Part shown: positions 46,689 through 58,049 of the stretch, piece after piece
Layout of the letters: each line of letters starts with the position of its first letter
Position numbering within the stretch: the first letter of the stretch is position 1
Source of the DNA: Agrostemma githago
Taxonomy: Eukaryota; Streptophyta; Magnoliopsida; Caryophyllales; Caryophyllaceae
Assembly (NCBI GenBank): GCA_958450325.1
Contig: OY288246.1
Span: 41,469,619 to 41,533,618, forward strand
Length of the DNA stretch: 64,000 bases
Direction: 5' to 3'
The notes under the pieces: model-generated
What the model saw: the letters and a program-made list of their open reading frames with translations, nothing else
What the model was told of the DNA's origin: nothing
Database searches by the model: none
Position numbers and translations under genes: made by a program

Positions 46689-48551
46689 TTAGGGCATCTT
46701 GCCCTTCCCTTTGTCCTTGGCCTCCTTGGCCGTCCATTGACGACGACGCGGAGGAGAGCGTTCCCGAATCACCACAGGAACCTCTTTGGCCCGGACTCGC
46801 TTCTTGGAACTCGAGTCCTCATCCACCTCGACTGGCCCAAGTCGGGCCCTTACAGGCTCAGGAAGCCGGTCGCGCGGACCTAGTCGGTCCCGGGCCGCCA
46901 GCCTTGGCCCAAGTCGCCGCTCCAAGTCAGTCTGGGGGCTTTGCCGCCCCCGCGTGCCACTAGCACCGGCATCTTTAGCTCGAGTCTTAGTATGTGACTT
47001 AAGACCCGACTCTAATCGGACTAAGGTAGCAGGGGTCTCTCCCTCATCGTAGAATCCCCTATTGTCCTTTGCCGTCTCCCGACGGACCAGTTCGAAGGCC
47101 TCATCGACCTTCAGAGCTTTGCGAGCCTCCTCGGACTCCTCAGAAGTCCATTTCTCATAGGCTCGAGAAACCCAAGCAGATTGGCAAGGGTTGGGAATAG
47201 TCCATGTAGGACGAGTAAACCACCTCTGCAACCAGGTGTCGCACATAGCGTCCGTTAGTTGGAGCGAGACGCTAATAATGGCTTCAGTCTCAGGAATGCG
47301 CTGAGACGAACCGAACTGCCTCAGAATGCGGTCCGGGTAAATATGAACTGTCCAGTCAAGGGACAGGATCACAAGGTAACGAGCTTGGTCCCTCTTGGCC
47401 AACCCCGTCAGCTTGGAAAGGAACCACCAAGCAACCGTCCACCTAATCAAGGGGCCACCGTGGAACACCAATTCCTCGTCCCAGTAAGCTCGATTTATAT
47501 GGTGATTCGAGCTTATCCGGCGCCCCCTGGAACTGAGTTGGCTGCTACGGTAGTTTGGAACGCTCGGAGGAGGCTCTATGATCGATAAGCGCTCCGACAG
47601 CCAAACCTGCAAAAAGTATACACAGAATTTATGAGCAATGGAATGGTTCGCTACAGCCCACTCGATCGAGTGCACCCTCTGACTCGATCGAGTAAGACTC
47701 CCTAAAACAAGACTGTCAGGTATGACACTCGATCGAGTACACCATCTGACTCGATCGAGTAAGCCCTTCGCAGACCAACAGAAGCACTTTGCAGACATCA
47801 CTCGATCGAGTGATAGGTCCACTCGATCGAGTGACTTACGGACCTCAAGAAACCGCGAAACAAAAAAAAAGAAAGAAAAGGAAGATTTAAAAAATCGCAA
47901 GATGAATACCTGCAGAATGAGGGTGCTACCCGTCAATTGCCGGGTTGGGTCGAGTCGCCTAGCATCCAGACCCATGATGAGCTCCCCAGTGGCTAGCCAA
48001 GCAGGGCTATGACCAGTCTCCATCTGGTCAACCACTCCAATTAGCCTAATTTGACCCACGCATGAGTCAGCATCCATCAGACCCTCAAAGACGTAGCGGT
48101 GCAGCATGCAGAACGCGAAAGCCCTACGCCGGTGAGAAGGCGTAGCCCTTACATCCTGGCTGTTCATAAACTTGTCAGCCAAGTCGAAAAGGGAGACAGT
48201 ATCTCCCCGCACCATTCGATCTGTCTCAGCATGAGACAGACCTAGGAAGTCCCTCAGTCTTCTCCTCGGGTCCGGGTAGAACGGAGGGATGGCAGGACGA
48301 GCAACGGGGCTCCAACCTCCAATGGCTGCGATCTCCTCGGGAAGAGGGAATATTTCTCCCCGCGGGAACGCGAAGACGTGGTGGGTAGTATCCCAAAGCG
48401 CCAAACAAGCGTCCAGAAAATGCAAATCAGGCACCAAACGCCTAAGAGGAAATAGGCTGGTAATCCCCATTTGGGTCAGCTGAATCCTATCCTCGTCCCG
48501 AAAATGCTGGGACCAAGCAAAAAGCATTGAAGTGAGATGCTCGATGCCCAT
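46689..48551 (-). CDS. Antisense PMD-like ORF of young Tat element
   Basis: An open frame of 620 codons opposite to pol. It starts MGIEHLTSMLFAWSQHF and has HVFAFPRGEIFPLPEEIAAI followed by GGW, the pattern of PMD proteins (F.FP.GE...LE.I..L.G), and later LSLDWTVHIYPDRILRQFGS, close to the PMD YRP..V.RQFG.Q motif. GT/AG signals mark an intron at 47909-47607 (CTGCAG/GTATTC to TTTTTGCAG/GTTTGG); element B has an intron at the same point. It is 303 bp with no stop, so both spliced (519 aa) and unspliced (620 aa) forms keep frame. The C-terminal 80 residues are basic and low-complexity with RERSPPRRR, a possible nuclear signal. Known: antisense ORFs after pol are reported in Tat elements. Its function is unknown; this copy looks intact. 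Confidence 0.82.
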   Translation of the reverse strand: MGIEHLTSMLFAWSQHFRDEDRIQLTQMGITSLFPLRRLVPDLHFLDACLALWDTTHHVFAFPRGEIFPLPEEIAAIGGWSPVARPAIPPFYPDPRRRLRDFLGLSHAETDRMVRGDTVSLFDLADKFMNSQDVRATPSHRRRAFAFCMLHRYVFEGLMDADSCVGQIRLIGVVDQMETGHSPAWLATGELIMGLDARRLDPTRQLTGSTLILQVFILRFFKSSFSFFFFVSRFLEVRKSLDRVDLSLDRVMSAKCFCWSAKGLLDRVRWCTRSSVIPDSLVLGSLTRSSQRVHSIEWAVANHSIAHKFCVYFLQVWLSERLSIIEPPPSVPNYRSSQLSSRGRRISSNHHINRAYWDEELVFHGGPLIRWTVAWWFLSKLTGLAKRDQARYLVILSLDWTVHIYPDRILRQFGSSQRIPETEAIISVSLQLTDAMCDTWLQRWFTRPTWTIPNPCQSAWVSRAYEKWTSEESEEARKALKVDEAFELVRRETAKDNRGFYDEGETPATLVRLESGLKSHTKTRAKDAGASGTRGRQSPQTDLERRLGPRLAARDRLGPRDRLPEPVRARLGPVEVDEDSSSKKRVRAKEVPVVIRERSPPRRRQWTAKEAKDKGKGKMP

Positions 48552-49230
48552 GGCAGGAACTTGATTTCTCTTGAAAGACTGAGAGGTTTTTTTTAGAGAA
48601 GAGAAGGGTTTTGATTTGAGGTGCAGTAAGCTGAAGCAGGGAAACCTGTATTTATAATAGGGAAGCCTGGCAGTAACCCTGACTAACCCTGCCTCCTCAG
48701 TAAACTGGGCCCCAACATGTGCAGGCCTGACTTCAACCCAGAATAGGAATCTAGTTATCCTGAGCTTTCCTATTTTTTTCTAAAAAATTCCTAAAATTCT
48801 AAAAAAAAAAAATCTTTTTTCGAAAATTTCAACTTTTTTCAAAATCCAGTACATTTTCCCCAGCACAAGTCGGTGTTTTGCCTATGTGTTACATGCAATT
48901 TATCATGTGTCAGCATACAGGTACACCTCAAGACTTCAGAAGCAAGTCCCCGCGCCACTACTTCACTCCCCAACGTGAACCCATATTTATCCCAGAACGC
49001 TACACTCAAAGCCGTGATGTATCAGCATACGGGTACTCCTACACCTCCAAGGGCAAGTTTTATTCCCCACGGAGCTATCACCGGCAGGACAGGTATGACC
49101 CTTCGCTTATGGCTGGCGAGCCCTTCACGCTAGTCTACCGGACTATAAACGACCCGACCGGAAGGCTGCCAGGTCGTAATCTGCGATTGGCCTGGTAGCT
49201 ACTCTGACTTTCGCCTTGTCCAAGCCTCAG
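48552..49230 (+). other. 3' region of young Tat element
   Basis: Follows the start of the antisense ORF, so the antisense promoter should be here. On the minus strand TATAAATA lies at 48650-48657, about 100 bp before the ATG, a good candidate TATA box. No hairpin or tandem array like those of A or C is present. 49108-49230 is the conserved Tat 3' end. Confidence 0.6.
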
Positions 49231-49245
49231 TCAGAGTGGGGGCTC
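49231..49245 (+). promoter_or_regulatory. Polypurine tract of young Tat element
   Basis: TCAGAGTGGGGGCTC directly before the 3' LTR. Confidence 0.82.
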
Positions 49246-51899
49246 TGTAGACACCCGCATTTTGCCTGCTAGTGTCTATAGCAGTTCCCGACAAACACCC
49301 GATGATGATCGGACGCAAACGTGACTTAGTATACTCGGATTTGGACCCGAAATCAATAATATCTGACATGGACTTTTAGCGGAGTAATAATCTCACAAAA
49401 CAGACATCAAATTCAGGCCCAGTGGGTCGTTCCGAGCAAAATAAGACTAATTCGGGCCAAAACCGACACCAAAAAATAAATCCCGTCTTTTGGCGACCGG
49501 GTCAAAACCCGGTCAAAGACGAACCCGTCACAAAATCAGCCCAAGTACATCTTCTAGAAGATGGCGCCCAACCACATTTTCAAAAAAGATCACACAATCA
49601 AACCAAGTCAACCTTTCCTCTTTTATCTCGGATCACCTGATCCACTCGGTCGAGTGGATTGACCCACTCGGTCGAGTGGAGCGTCAAAAACCGGATCAGG
49701 CCCATTTTCTAGGGCACTCGACCGAGTGCACTAGGGCCACTCGATCGAGTGACCCTAGGTCGTGGGGTAAAACTCTATAAATACCCCATGACCTTCATTC
49801 ATTAAAAAAAAAGGGGTTTTTCCAATCCATTTTACCCTACATTTACCTCACATTTCAGTCACACTCTTCTACCCTACAACCTTAAGCCAACATACACAAA
49901 AACCGAGTCCCTTGTCCCTCGATAAACCGACAACACACACACACACACCATAACTTACATACATCCTCGATACTCCATAGTCCCGTCACTATTCGCGAGC
50001 CCATTTCCGAGGTCCTTACTAAGCATGTATGTTGAGGGTGTCCTAAACCCCATTTCGATCTTTATTGCTTTTATTTACATTTTTTTTGTATCGTTAATAT
50101 TATACTTATACTAGTATTGCAATCCTAACACTAACTCTAACATACTAACATTTTACATTTTCGTTACTAACATTACTATACCGCGTATGTATATAATTAG
50201 TATCAAATTTCGGTTTCGGATACGTTTGACTATAATTGTCGCCTAAAATCCGTCTAATCCTTTTACGAGCAACGACGGAGGTGGAGCCCTTTCGAGGAGC
50301 CCCGCCCCAATGTGCTCAAAGGCGTGACGTGATCGCGACTAATCGTAGTTGAACATATTCGATCCCATTTTAATTAGTACGGAACCCGTTGACACGAAAA
50401 CCGACATCACATAACCCGAAAGGGTTAGTTTCGATGTCGTGACGTAGAGGGAAGCATTCCGTTACTAATTCAATTTTTCTAACACGAACGTTTTCATAAA
50501 GTCCCGACAACGGTATTATAATCGCACTTGCACACGATTATAGTACCGGAGGTCGAGTTAAATTCAAATCATGCGATATTCGTATTTAACTCGACCGACC
50601 GTCGTTTTCAACCTCAAAAACGAGGCGAGTTGACACTCGTACAGGGGCTACTCGACCGAGTGCGTAGGCCACTCGATCGAGTAGCGTCCATAACTCTGGA
50701 CAGAACCCTTTTCGAGGGGCTACTCGACCGAGTGCGTAGGCTACTCGATCGAGTAGCGTCCATAACACTGGACAGAACCCTTTTCGAGGGGCTACTCGAC
50801 CGAGTGCGTAGGCCACTCGATCGAGTAACGTCCATAACACTGGGCAGAAACTTTTTTTGAGGACGCACTTGACCGAGTCAGACCATGACTCGACCGAGTG
50901 GGTCCTGTAACCCAGAAAACCGAGGGCCTTGACACACCTTTCAAGCCTCGTCCTTTTATCGACAATAGTCATCACGTGTAAAGACTATCACGTGACTATT
51001 CCATTTTCAAAACCATGCACAACACGACACGTAGAACGACTTTGACCACCTTTTGACGTGATAAGTCGGGACAAGATTACGGGATATGAGATCGGGCTAG
51101 CAATATGCCACAGTCTCGTATTTCCGTCCTTCGTTTAGTACACGATATAATGTGTATTTAATCGGGGTTAGTCCATCTACACATTTCGCGATCTAGCTTA
51201 CATACGGGTCTGTCCCTATTATTGCATCGTATTTTTTTATTACTTTTACGTAATGTTGTATTGTGAATTCCGGGTTGTATTTCCGCCCGTGTAACTTGTA
51301 CGTTACTTTTCTTATTTATTTTCGAGCTTTGTTTATTTACTTTCTTTTACGCTTTATAAACGAACCTCGCATGCTAAACCATTTTGACCAAGAATAAGAT
51401 GCATTAAATGACGTAGTTCACATACTATTCATATGCTAGCCCGAAAACGCTGTTTGCATATCATTTAATCGTTTTACTAGCGCGCTCACATGAACACGAA
51501 CAATGTCTTAGTAGAGGCCGCCATGTGCGGGCGGGGTTGGGTGTCCTTAGTGGGCTTCCCAACACGTACCCTCACCCCTTACTCAGAACCTTCGGTTTCC
51601 GGATGTCCGAAACCCTTGGCGCACGAGAGTCATTCTATATACGAAAGCCGGTTTATACGGTATCGATATTGCAATGCAAAGGGACGAGCCCAATGAACTC
51701 TGAAATCGAAGTGGGCTTACTTTGTGTAAAGCCCATGACGACATAGAGTGGGCTCGTATGGTTCCGAATAACCACAAAATTCGGTGGCGACTCCATTTTG
51801 ACTTAAATTTCGAACCCGAGAACAATCTCACCACGAGATACATTCGCCTACCCAAACCCGCGCGTGGTCGCGTCGGGGTGGACCTACGTCATGTCCACA
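49246..51899 (+). repeat. 3' LTR of young Tat element
   Basis: 2654 bp, nearly identical to 36040-38694. Ends ATGTCCACA, followed by AGTAG, the right copy of the target duplication. Confidence 0.93.
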
Positions 51900-53185
51900 A
51901 GTAGCTAAGAGGAAGAAGAAATCAATAAGGAAAGAACTAGGATTAGGTCGGGTTCAAGGGTGATGAGATTATCAACGGAGAGCAAAGGTGAGGGGGTGGT
52001 CATGCTATCTAGGTATAATCCGGGCTCTCGCTCCAAAACCTACCTAGAGGTTCCCCGCTCTCGCGCAAGAACCCATCCCAGCAACATACAAGACCACAAG
52101 AAGAAGGCAAGAAAACATGCATTTGCAACTACAAGTCATTCAAGCATTTCATCAAACATGTTCTATGCATACAACCAAGAAGCAACCAAAACTTCCACAA
52201 ACATCCTAAACAAACCCTTAATCACCCATTAAAGCACCCAATCCCCCTACTAACCCTAGCAAGAGACTACTCACTACTCATCCCAATGCAATCCACATTC
52301 ACAATCACAACAAACAACACGATGAATGCATTCGTAGTGAAAGGATGAAGAGAACTTGGCATAAACAAAGACTATAACTATATGAACAAGATTAAGCTAG
52401 AGAAAGATAAGGAAGAAGAGAATTATACCAACAAATGGAATGAAGAAGGAAAAGAAAGGATCTTTGATTAAATCCAACCCAAAGAAATGGAATTCAATGT
52501 TGTCAATAGAGAAATCCCTCAATAGGTCTTAAATAATACAAAGATTCAACAAGAATTAAACTAAGATTAAGCATTAATTAAGCTACTCTACACTAATCTA
52601 AGCTAATCTAACCTAAAGTAGTCTAGGGTTTAGTGGATGTAAGGTAATGTAAGGTAGTGTCCCTAAAACAATACAAGAGGGGGGTATATATAGGGTTTCG
52701 TAAGTAAGGAAGATGAAAGAATTGAAGCGGAGCTGTGCTGGGCCCTTCCCGGCCGGGAAGGTCATGATCCCAATCGAGAAGAGGTGGTCCCGACCGGGAA
52801 GGTCATGATCCCGTCGGGATCACCCTCCAGTAACCCGTTTCTTCTCGTCTCTTCGTCCCGGTCGAGATGGGTCCTTCCCGGGCGTGATGGGTCCTTATTT
52901 GCTCTTCCTAGGCTTCTTATTGATGCTCGGTGCTCGGGATATCATTAAGTGGGCTCCACGGGACTCGGGACCGAGTCTAAGCCCCCTAGTCATCGTCGCT
53001 TCTCTTCGTTGGCTCCATATACGTCGAAAACGAGTCGGAATCATTCCATTTCTCCAATATAGGCCTTAGGAACCTAAAACAAGCTAGAAGAAGTGTAAGT
53101 AGCCTCGAAACCGCTCCAAAGAGCGATTCCACAAGAGAAAACGGAACCAAACACGAGAAATAAACAATACAAAACACACTTATCA
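51900..53185 (-). repeat. Athila-like LTR 2, right part
   Basis: Resumes with AGTAG (against GGTAG on the left; a 5-bp duplication with one change) and ends ACACTTATCA before the polypurine tract at 53186. Palindromes at 52740-52890 include CTTCCCGGCCGGGAAG. Both parts together are about 1.53 kb. Confidence 0.85.
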
Positions 53186-53202
53186 ACTCCCCCACACTTA
53201 AC
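53186..53202 (-). promoter_or_regulatory. Polypurine tract of Athila-like copy 2
   Basis: AAGTGTGGGGGAGT on the minus strand, directly before LTR 2 right part. Confidence 0.75.
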
Positions 53203-56200
53203 CCTTACTCGCCCTCGAGTAAGCACGAACTAATTACTAAACTAAAAGAAACCAGACTACTAACCGAGCGGGTATTAGCGCACCCCACGCCCTTTCAACT
53301 CACGCAAGAAAACTTAGAGGAAAAGTGCTCTCCGCAAGGCAAGTGAGGTCTTGCGACAAAACTGTGGATACAACCGAACACAAAAACAAACAAACAAACA
53401 ATCGGTTGCCTCCAAGAAGAAATAAATACCGTTTCCCTTAACAAAGCGGTGAAGGACACAACGGTTGAGGACTCAAGGCAAGTGACAATGTTCCCAAGCT
53501 AACAATACAAACCGAAATGGACAAAATCCTAATAGTATGACAACAAAGCGATAAAAACGTTGGTAACTTACCTAGCTTCCTCCTAACCTTCTAAGAACGT
53601 ACTACAGGACGATAGGCGGTATGGAAAAAGGATGAACCACGGAGTTGGTCGACATTGTAGGTAAAGTGAAACCCCGCCCCCTTTAGCGATGTGCCAAGAG
53701 GGTCGTTCCATGCTAAAGAATAGCTTAACAAGTCCAAGTAAAAAGGTGGATATGGTTGGAAAGTGAGGGAAGACCGACCATTACCGCTATCATCCTTCCT
53801 AGGGACTCGGTCCATTGGTAGGCTCTTCACGATAACAGTCGGTAAATGGCTTATTTTTGAGGGGGTGAGAATTTTTTTTTGTGAAATGAATTTCTTTGGC
53901 ATTTTCTTTTGCATTTTGCTTTTGATTTGTTATGCCATTTCTTTTTCTTCTTTTGTATTTTGTTTTTGATTTGTTGTGCCTTTTCTTTTTCTTCTTTCTT
54001 TTCTTTCTTTCTTTTTCTTTTTCTCTCTTTTTGACTTGGTTTGCCTTTTGGATAAATCTTGTATTGTAGGCAATTGTCACAACCAAGTGTAGAAACCTCA
54101 ACAAAATTGCAACGTATTGGTGGAAATGTGTAGAAGGTAGGGAAATGGGTGAGTCGGATGTGCTTTCCCTTCAAACCCACAAAAAGGGGGAAACATGGAC
54201 TAATCAAACAATTTCGAACATGGTCACCTAAGAGATGGGACTTGGCAACCAAGGCCTTTTCACTCCGTGGGTGGACAAAGTGGTCAAAATGCAAATCCCG
54301 CAGTAAATCCCTAGTAGACTAGGTGGACTCAAGGTAAGAAACCAAGGATACTATTGATTTAAAGTCATTCTACTAGACTAAAGTCAAAGACTCAATTCAT
54401 ATCACTAGAAAGGGAAAGTAAACACTTGCGCACTAGCCTCAAAACCGGGTTTTCGAAAACCTTTTCTACACTAGACTCACAAACTATACAAGGCAAAGCA
54501 AAGACGAAAGAAAACGAGACAAAGAAAACAAAATAAACACACACAAAAAAGAAAAACAAGCACCACCCCGAACTTCCAAACAAGCAACCGCATCAACCGC
54601 AAACTCCAAAAAGCTCCACCCGAGCACACATCATCACAAAATCTCCTCCAAACTCCACAAGAGACAAAGAGGGAAAGGGATAAAATGATGTTACCGGATG
54701 TCTTGAAAGCCCTCCAAAGTTGACGGTGATCAAGCGACCTACAAGGAAAAAGGGGCCAAAACACACACGCAAAACAAAAAAATACGACACAAGGACACAA
54801 AAGAAAAAGACACAAAAGAAAATCATTTTGGTTTTTATGAAAAAATTTCAAATTTTTAGGAATTTTGAAGATTTTTTGAAAAAACTACGAAAATAAAGCT
54901 AAACTAGACTAAGATATCGCCCCCCCCCCCCCCCCACACTTAAACCGAGCCATGTCCTCCTGCTCGATCGGTAGTGTGTGGAGACACTAAAAAGAAGAGA
55001 AAAAGGAAAAATAAAGCTAAAAATCAAAAATGAAAGTGAAGAAAGTGCAGAATGTGTCAGGCCGGGGTGTAATCAAGTCACCAAGGGCCAAGAGTAGAAA
55101 AGATATGGATGAGGGAAGAAGTGAAAAGAAGAAGATAAAAGGAAATGGGAGAGGAGGGCCAGGTGTAATCAAGTCACCTAACCCTAATTCCGTCCAAATC
55201 CGACTAATTTCTCCCAAAAAAGGAATAAAAATAAACAAAAAGTGAAAAGATCTTGACAATTTGGATTTTTCAAATGATTCTCGATGTAGTCATGTCATCG
55301 AGAATCGAAAGCAATCACCACAAAGGCTCCGAGGGCCACCATGACACCAAAAGGATAAAGGAAAGAGGACATACAAAGAAAGACTAGCAATAAAAGACGA
55401 AAAAGAAAGGAGAGTCGCCTACCAAACGGTTAGCAACTCAATAATCTCCATCGTCTCAATGATCGTTATCGGCACTTTGCTTGTCTTCATCATCGTTATT
55501 CCTCTCATTCCTAAATGTAGTCGCATGGTTGAAGTATTGGGCTTGCATTGGTGTAATGAGGTCGGGATTTAGGGGGAAACTCGGTATATAGAGATGAGAA
55601 GATGAGATGAAAGTGTATAAATGAAGTGCAAGGGTGAAATGATAGTGGCAAGGGTGAGTAGGGAGGTTGGGAGGGGGTATAAAGTGGTGGGGTGGGGCTT
55701 AAATGAAGAAAAAAATGCGAAAACCACCGAAGGGGCTTATTCCCGGTCGGGAAGCTCACCCTTCTCGAGCGGGATGGCCTCACAGTGAGCCGTCTTTGAG
55801 AGCACAACTCGTCTCGGTCGGGAAGACACCGAACTCGAGCGGGATGCTTCTTTAGGTCTTCATTCCCCTAGCTTTTACCAAGTCTTCCACCAAAAGAACA
55901 TTATCAACTACGGGATAAAAATCCCGTCCCCAAAAGCTTAAGAAAAGCTCAAAAACCGACTTCGTCCACCAAGCTTTGAAGCTTCTATCGTCCATAACCC
56001 TTTCTAATTCTTCATTTTCTTTTCAAACCTATCAATTAAGCTAAAAAATTTCCATCAAAACTCCCTCCCTCACATCGCTCATCAAAATACCAAACGACAA
56101 GAATTCCACAAAACATACAAAGCAATCCTAGAAAACAAACAAAAACACAAATACAAACACAAAAGCTCAAAAGAAGAGGAAAGAGGAATATACAACATGA

Positions 56201-56248
56201 AGGTTCTTGAGGAACTTCGTCAAATCGAGGATGGTGGACTCTTCATTC
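53203..56248 (-). other. Athila-like copy 2, non-coding 3' internal region
   Basis: Same order as copy 1: a pyrimidine-rich tract (53870-54045), a second polypurine-like site expanded to 16 C (54920-54935), and a TATA-like run (55678-55684) beside palindromes at 55740-55850. No recognisable protein; the Lys-rich and Phe-rich frames come from skewed base composition. Confidence 0.6.
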
Positions 56249-57778
56249 TTATCCATAACCCTCAAGGGCTCGGAGGAGCAAGTCAAATGCTCGAGCCACA
56301 TCATAATGAGGGCTCATTGAGTACCCGAGCCAAGCTATCCTCCAAAGCCTCCAAGTCGGAAGCAAGAAGTAGTCACCTAAAGACCCATTGTCATGTTTCA
56401 TGTGATCTCCGGGGTCTTTCCAACCAACAAGCTTTAACGACCTCTTTCTCCCTAAGCACCGTCTCCAACCACAAGCAAGCTTCAAATATCTAGCACAAGA
56501 GTCAAAAGGGAGTTTAACCCTCTTCTCTTCATCAATCATTCCCAAGTCATCAACAAGTTCCGGCCCCATGTCTCCAAATCCTAAAACATCGTTCTTCCCC
56601 ACATCATCAATAACAAGAGATTTAAAACTCAAATAAGCGGTTTCAACCTCTTCTAAACCATGATCCAAATTACATACAAGGGGTTCACAATATTTTATTG
56701 GACTTTCACATTTGGGCAACTTGATTTCATCATTCATATCCCATGACTTCACAACTCCTATCACCTCACTCAACTCACCCCAAAGTTCTACATCCTCAAC
56801 AATAGGCTCATTAGAAGCAGCATGAAGCTCAAGAAGAGGGCAAGCGAAGGGGATTGAAGGTTCAACGAGTATGGAGGGGGTAGACTCTTGAATTTCCTCA
56901 ATTTTATCGATGTTTTCATCAATGAAACTCTTCAAATTCCCACTAACATCTCCTAATTCTTCACTAACAATGCCTTCATCAAGGATTATTTCCTCATTCA
57001 TCTCCTCCTGGGTAGACAATCGAGGTTCTTCAAAGCAAGTCTCGCTTCTCAAAGGGATTTCATTAGCGGCTTCATAATTGGGTTCTTCCCCTTCCCCAAA
57101 TGAACATCCTTCATCAAGTTGTGAAGTTGGAGTTAAAAACATTAAGGTTTGAGCGGCTATAGCATTTAATCTAGCCTTACGTGCCTCGTTTTCCATTTGA
57201 ATTTGGGCCATCATTTCATATTGTTCCTTTTGCATTTGGATGGCCATTTCTTGTTGGCTCTTTTGCATTTGAAGAATCGATTGATATAACTCCAAGTTGG
57301 GCATTTGGCGGTCATTGGGGTTTTGGAGTGCTACTTGAAAACCATGATGATGCCCAAGGGGTGGGGCATCATATGGTTGGTAATGAGGTTGAGATGATTG
57401 GTAGTATTTTGGGTTTTGGGGCTCATAATGTGGATGAGGTGAAGGATAATATGGTGGGTTTTGGGGAGATTGGCTTCCATGTGAAGAAACATGATGAAAC
57501 ATGGTGGGTTCACCATGATAACTTGAGTAATACCCACCATGATCATAGGATTGATAAGCATTCACTTGTTGGAAGCCGTTTCCATGTCCTTGAAACTCGT
57601 ACCCACGAGTTTCTTGATTACCCCATGAAGCTTGATAGTAGTTAGGAGACGTCATGGCATAGTCTCGATTCATAGAGGGAGAAGAGGAATTTATGGTGGC
57701 TTCTATAGGTGGGGAGTTTAGATCAATCCTCAAGTTTTGCTCAAAATCGTTGCTTGTACCCGGTTGAGAACCTCTCAA
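56249..57778 (-). CDS. Athila-like single ORF, copy 2, intact; function not recognised
   Basis: 509 codons if read from a TTG at 57778; the first ATG is MNRDYAMTSPNYY, about residue 36. It lies about 250 bp after the PBS, the place of gag. Residues about 36-150 are rich in Tyr, Gln, Pro, His, Gly and Ser (NAYQSYDHGGYY, PQNPPYYPSPHPHYEPQNPK), like a prion-like low-complexity domain. Residues about 165-215 form a Gln/Met/Glu-rich helix (ILQMQKSQQEMAIQMQKEQY), probably a coiled coil. An acidic middle follows, then a basic, Trp-rich end (LKLACGWRRCLGRKRSLKLV; TWRLWRIAWLGYS; LLLRALEGYG). No zinc knuckle, protease or RT motif. Its position suggests a gag derivative; I do not recognise the family. 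The copy at 34156-35545 is broken. Confidence 0.68.
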   Translation of the reverse strand: MRGSQPGTSNDFEQNLRIDLNSPPIEATINSSSPSMNRDYAMTSPNYYQASWGNQETRGYEFQGHGNGFQQVNAYQSYDHGGYYSSYHGEPTMFHHVSSHGSQSPQNPPYYPSPHPHYEPQNPKYYQSSQPHYQPYDAPPLGHHHGFQVALQNPNDRQMPNLELYQSILQMQKSQQEMAIQMQKEQYEMMAQIQMENEARKARLNAIAAQTLMFLTPTSQLDEGCSFGEGEEPNYEAANEIPLRSETCFEEPRLSTQEEMNEEIILDEGIVSEELGDVSGNLKSFIDENIDKIEEIQESTPSILVEPSIPFACPLLELHAASNEPIVEDVELWGELSEVIGVVKSWDMNDEIKLPKCESPIKYCEPLVCNLDHGLEEVETAYLSFKSLVIDDVGKNDVLGFGDMGPELVDDLGMIDEEKRVKLPFDSCARYLKLACGWRRCLGRKRSLKLVGWKDPGDHMKHDNGSLGDYFLLPTWRLWRIAWLGYSMSPHYDVARAFDLLLRALEGYG

Positions 57779-58028
57779 TCTTACAATCTTCCGTTGACGA
57801 AGGCTTCGAAAAAAACCCTTTCAACTCAGAGTTGTAAAGAAGAGGATGGTCACCACCTCTCGGCGTAAACTGTAGACTCGGAGCAAACGTGAGAAGTTTA
57901 GTGCTTTTGGGGCACTAGACAAGAAAGAAATAAACTTTACACACACAAGAAGCAAAGGAAAACAAAGAAAAACACAAAAACAAAGACAAAGTCAAGTAAA
58001 TAGGCAAACAAAGTCTAAACTAGCACCG

Positions 58029-58046
58029 TCCCCGGCAACGGCGCCA
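58029..58046 (-). promoter_or_regulatory. PBS of Athila-like copy 2
   Basis: TGGCGCCGTTGCCGGGGA on the minus strand, three bases after LTR 3. Confidence 0.85.
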
Positions 58047-58049
58047 AAT

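Larger units (their letters stand above)
36040..51899 (+). mobile_element. Young Tat-type LTR retrotransposon with antisense ORF
   Basis: 15,860 bp: LTR (36040-38694), PBS, leader, gag-protease, pol, antisense ORF, 3' region, polypurine tract, LTR (49246-51899). By eye the LTRs differ at about 15-20 sites in 2.65 kb plus an A-run length change, so the insertion is recent. Domain order RT, RNase H, archaeal-type RNase H, integrase and an antisense ORF after pol are marks of the Tat lineage (Ogre/Retand group). A frameshift in protease and an in-frame TGA in pol make this copy defective. It interrupts Athila-like LTR 2. Confidence 0.92.
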
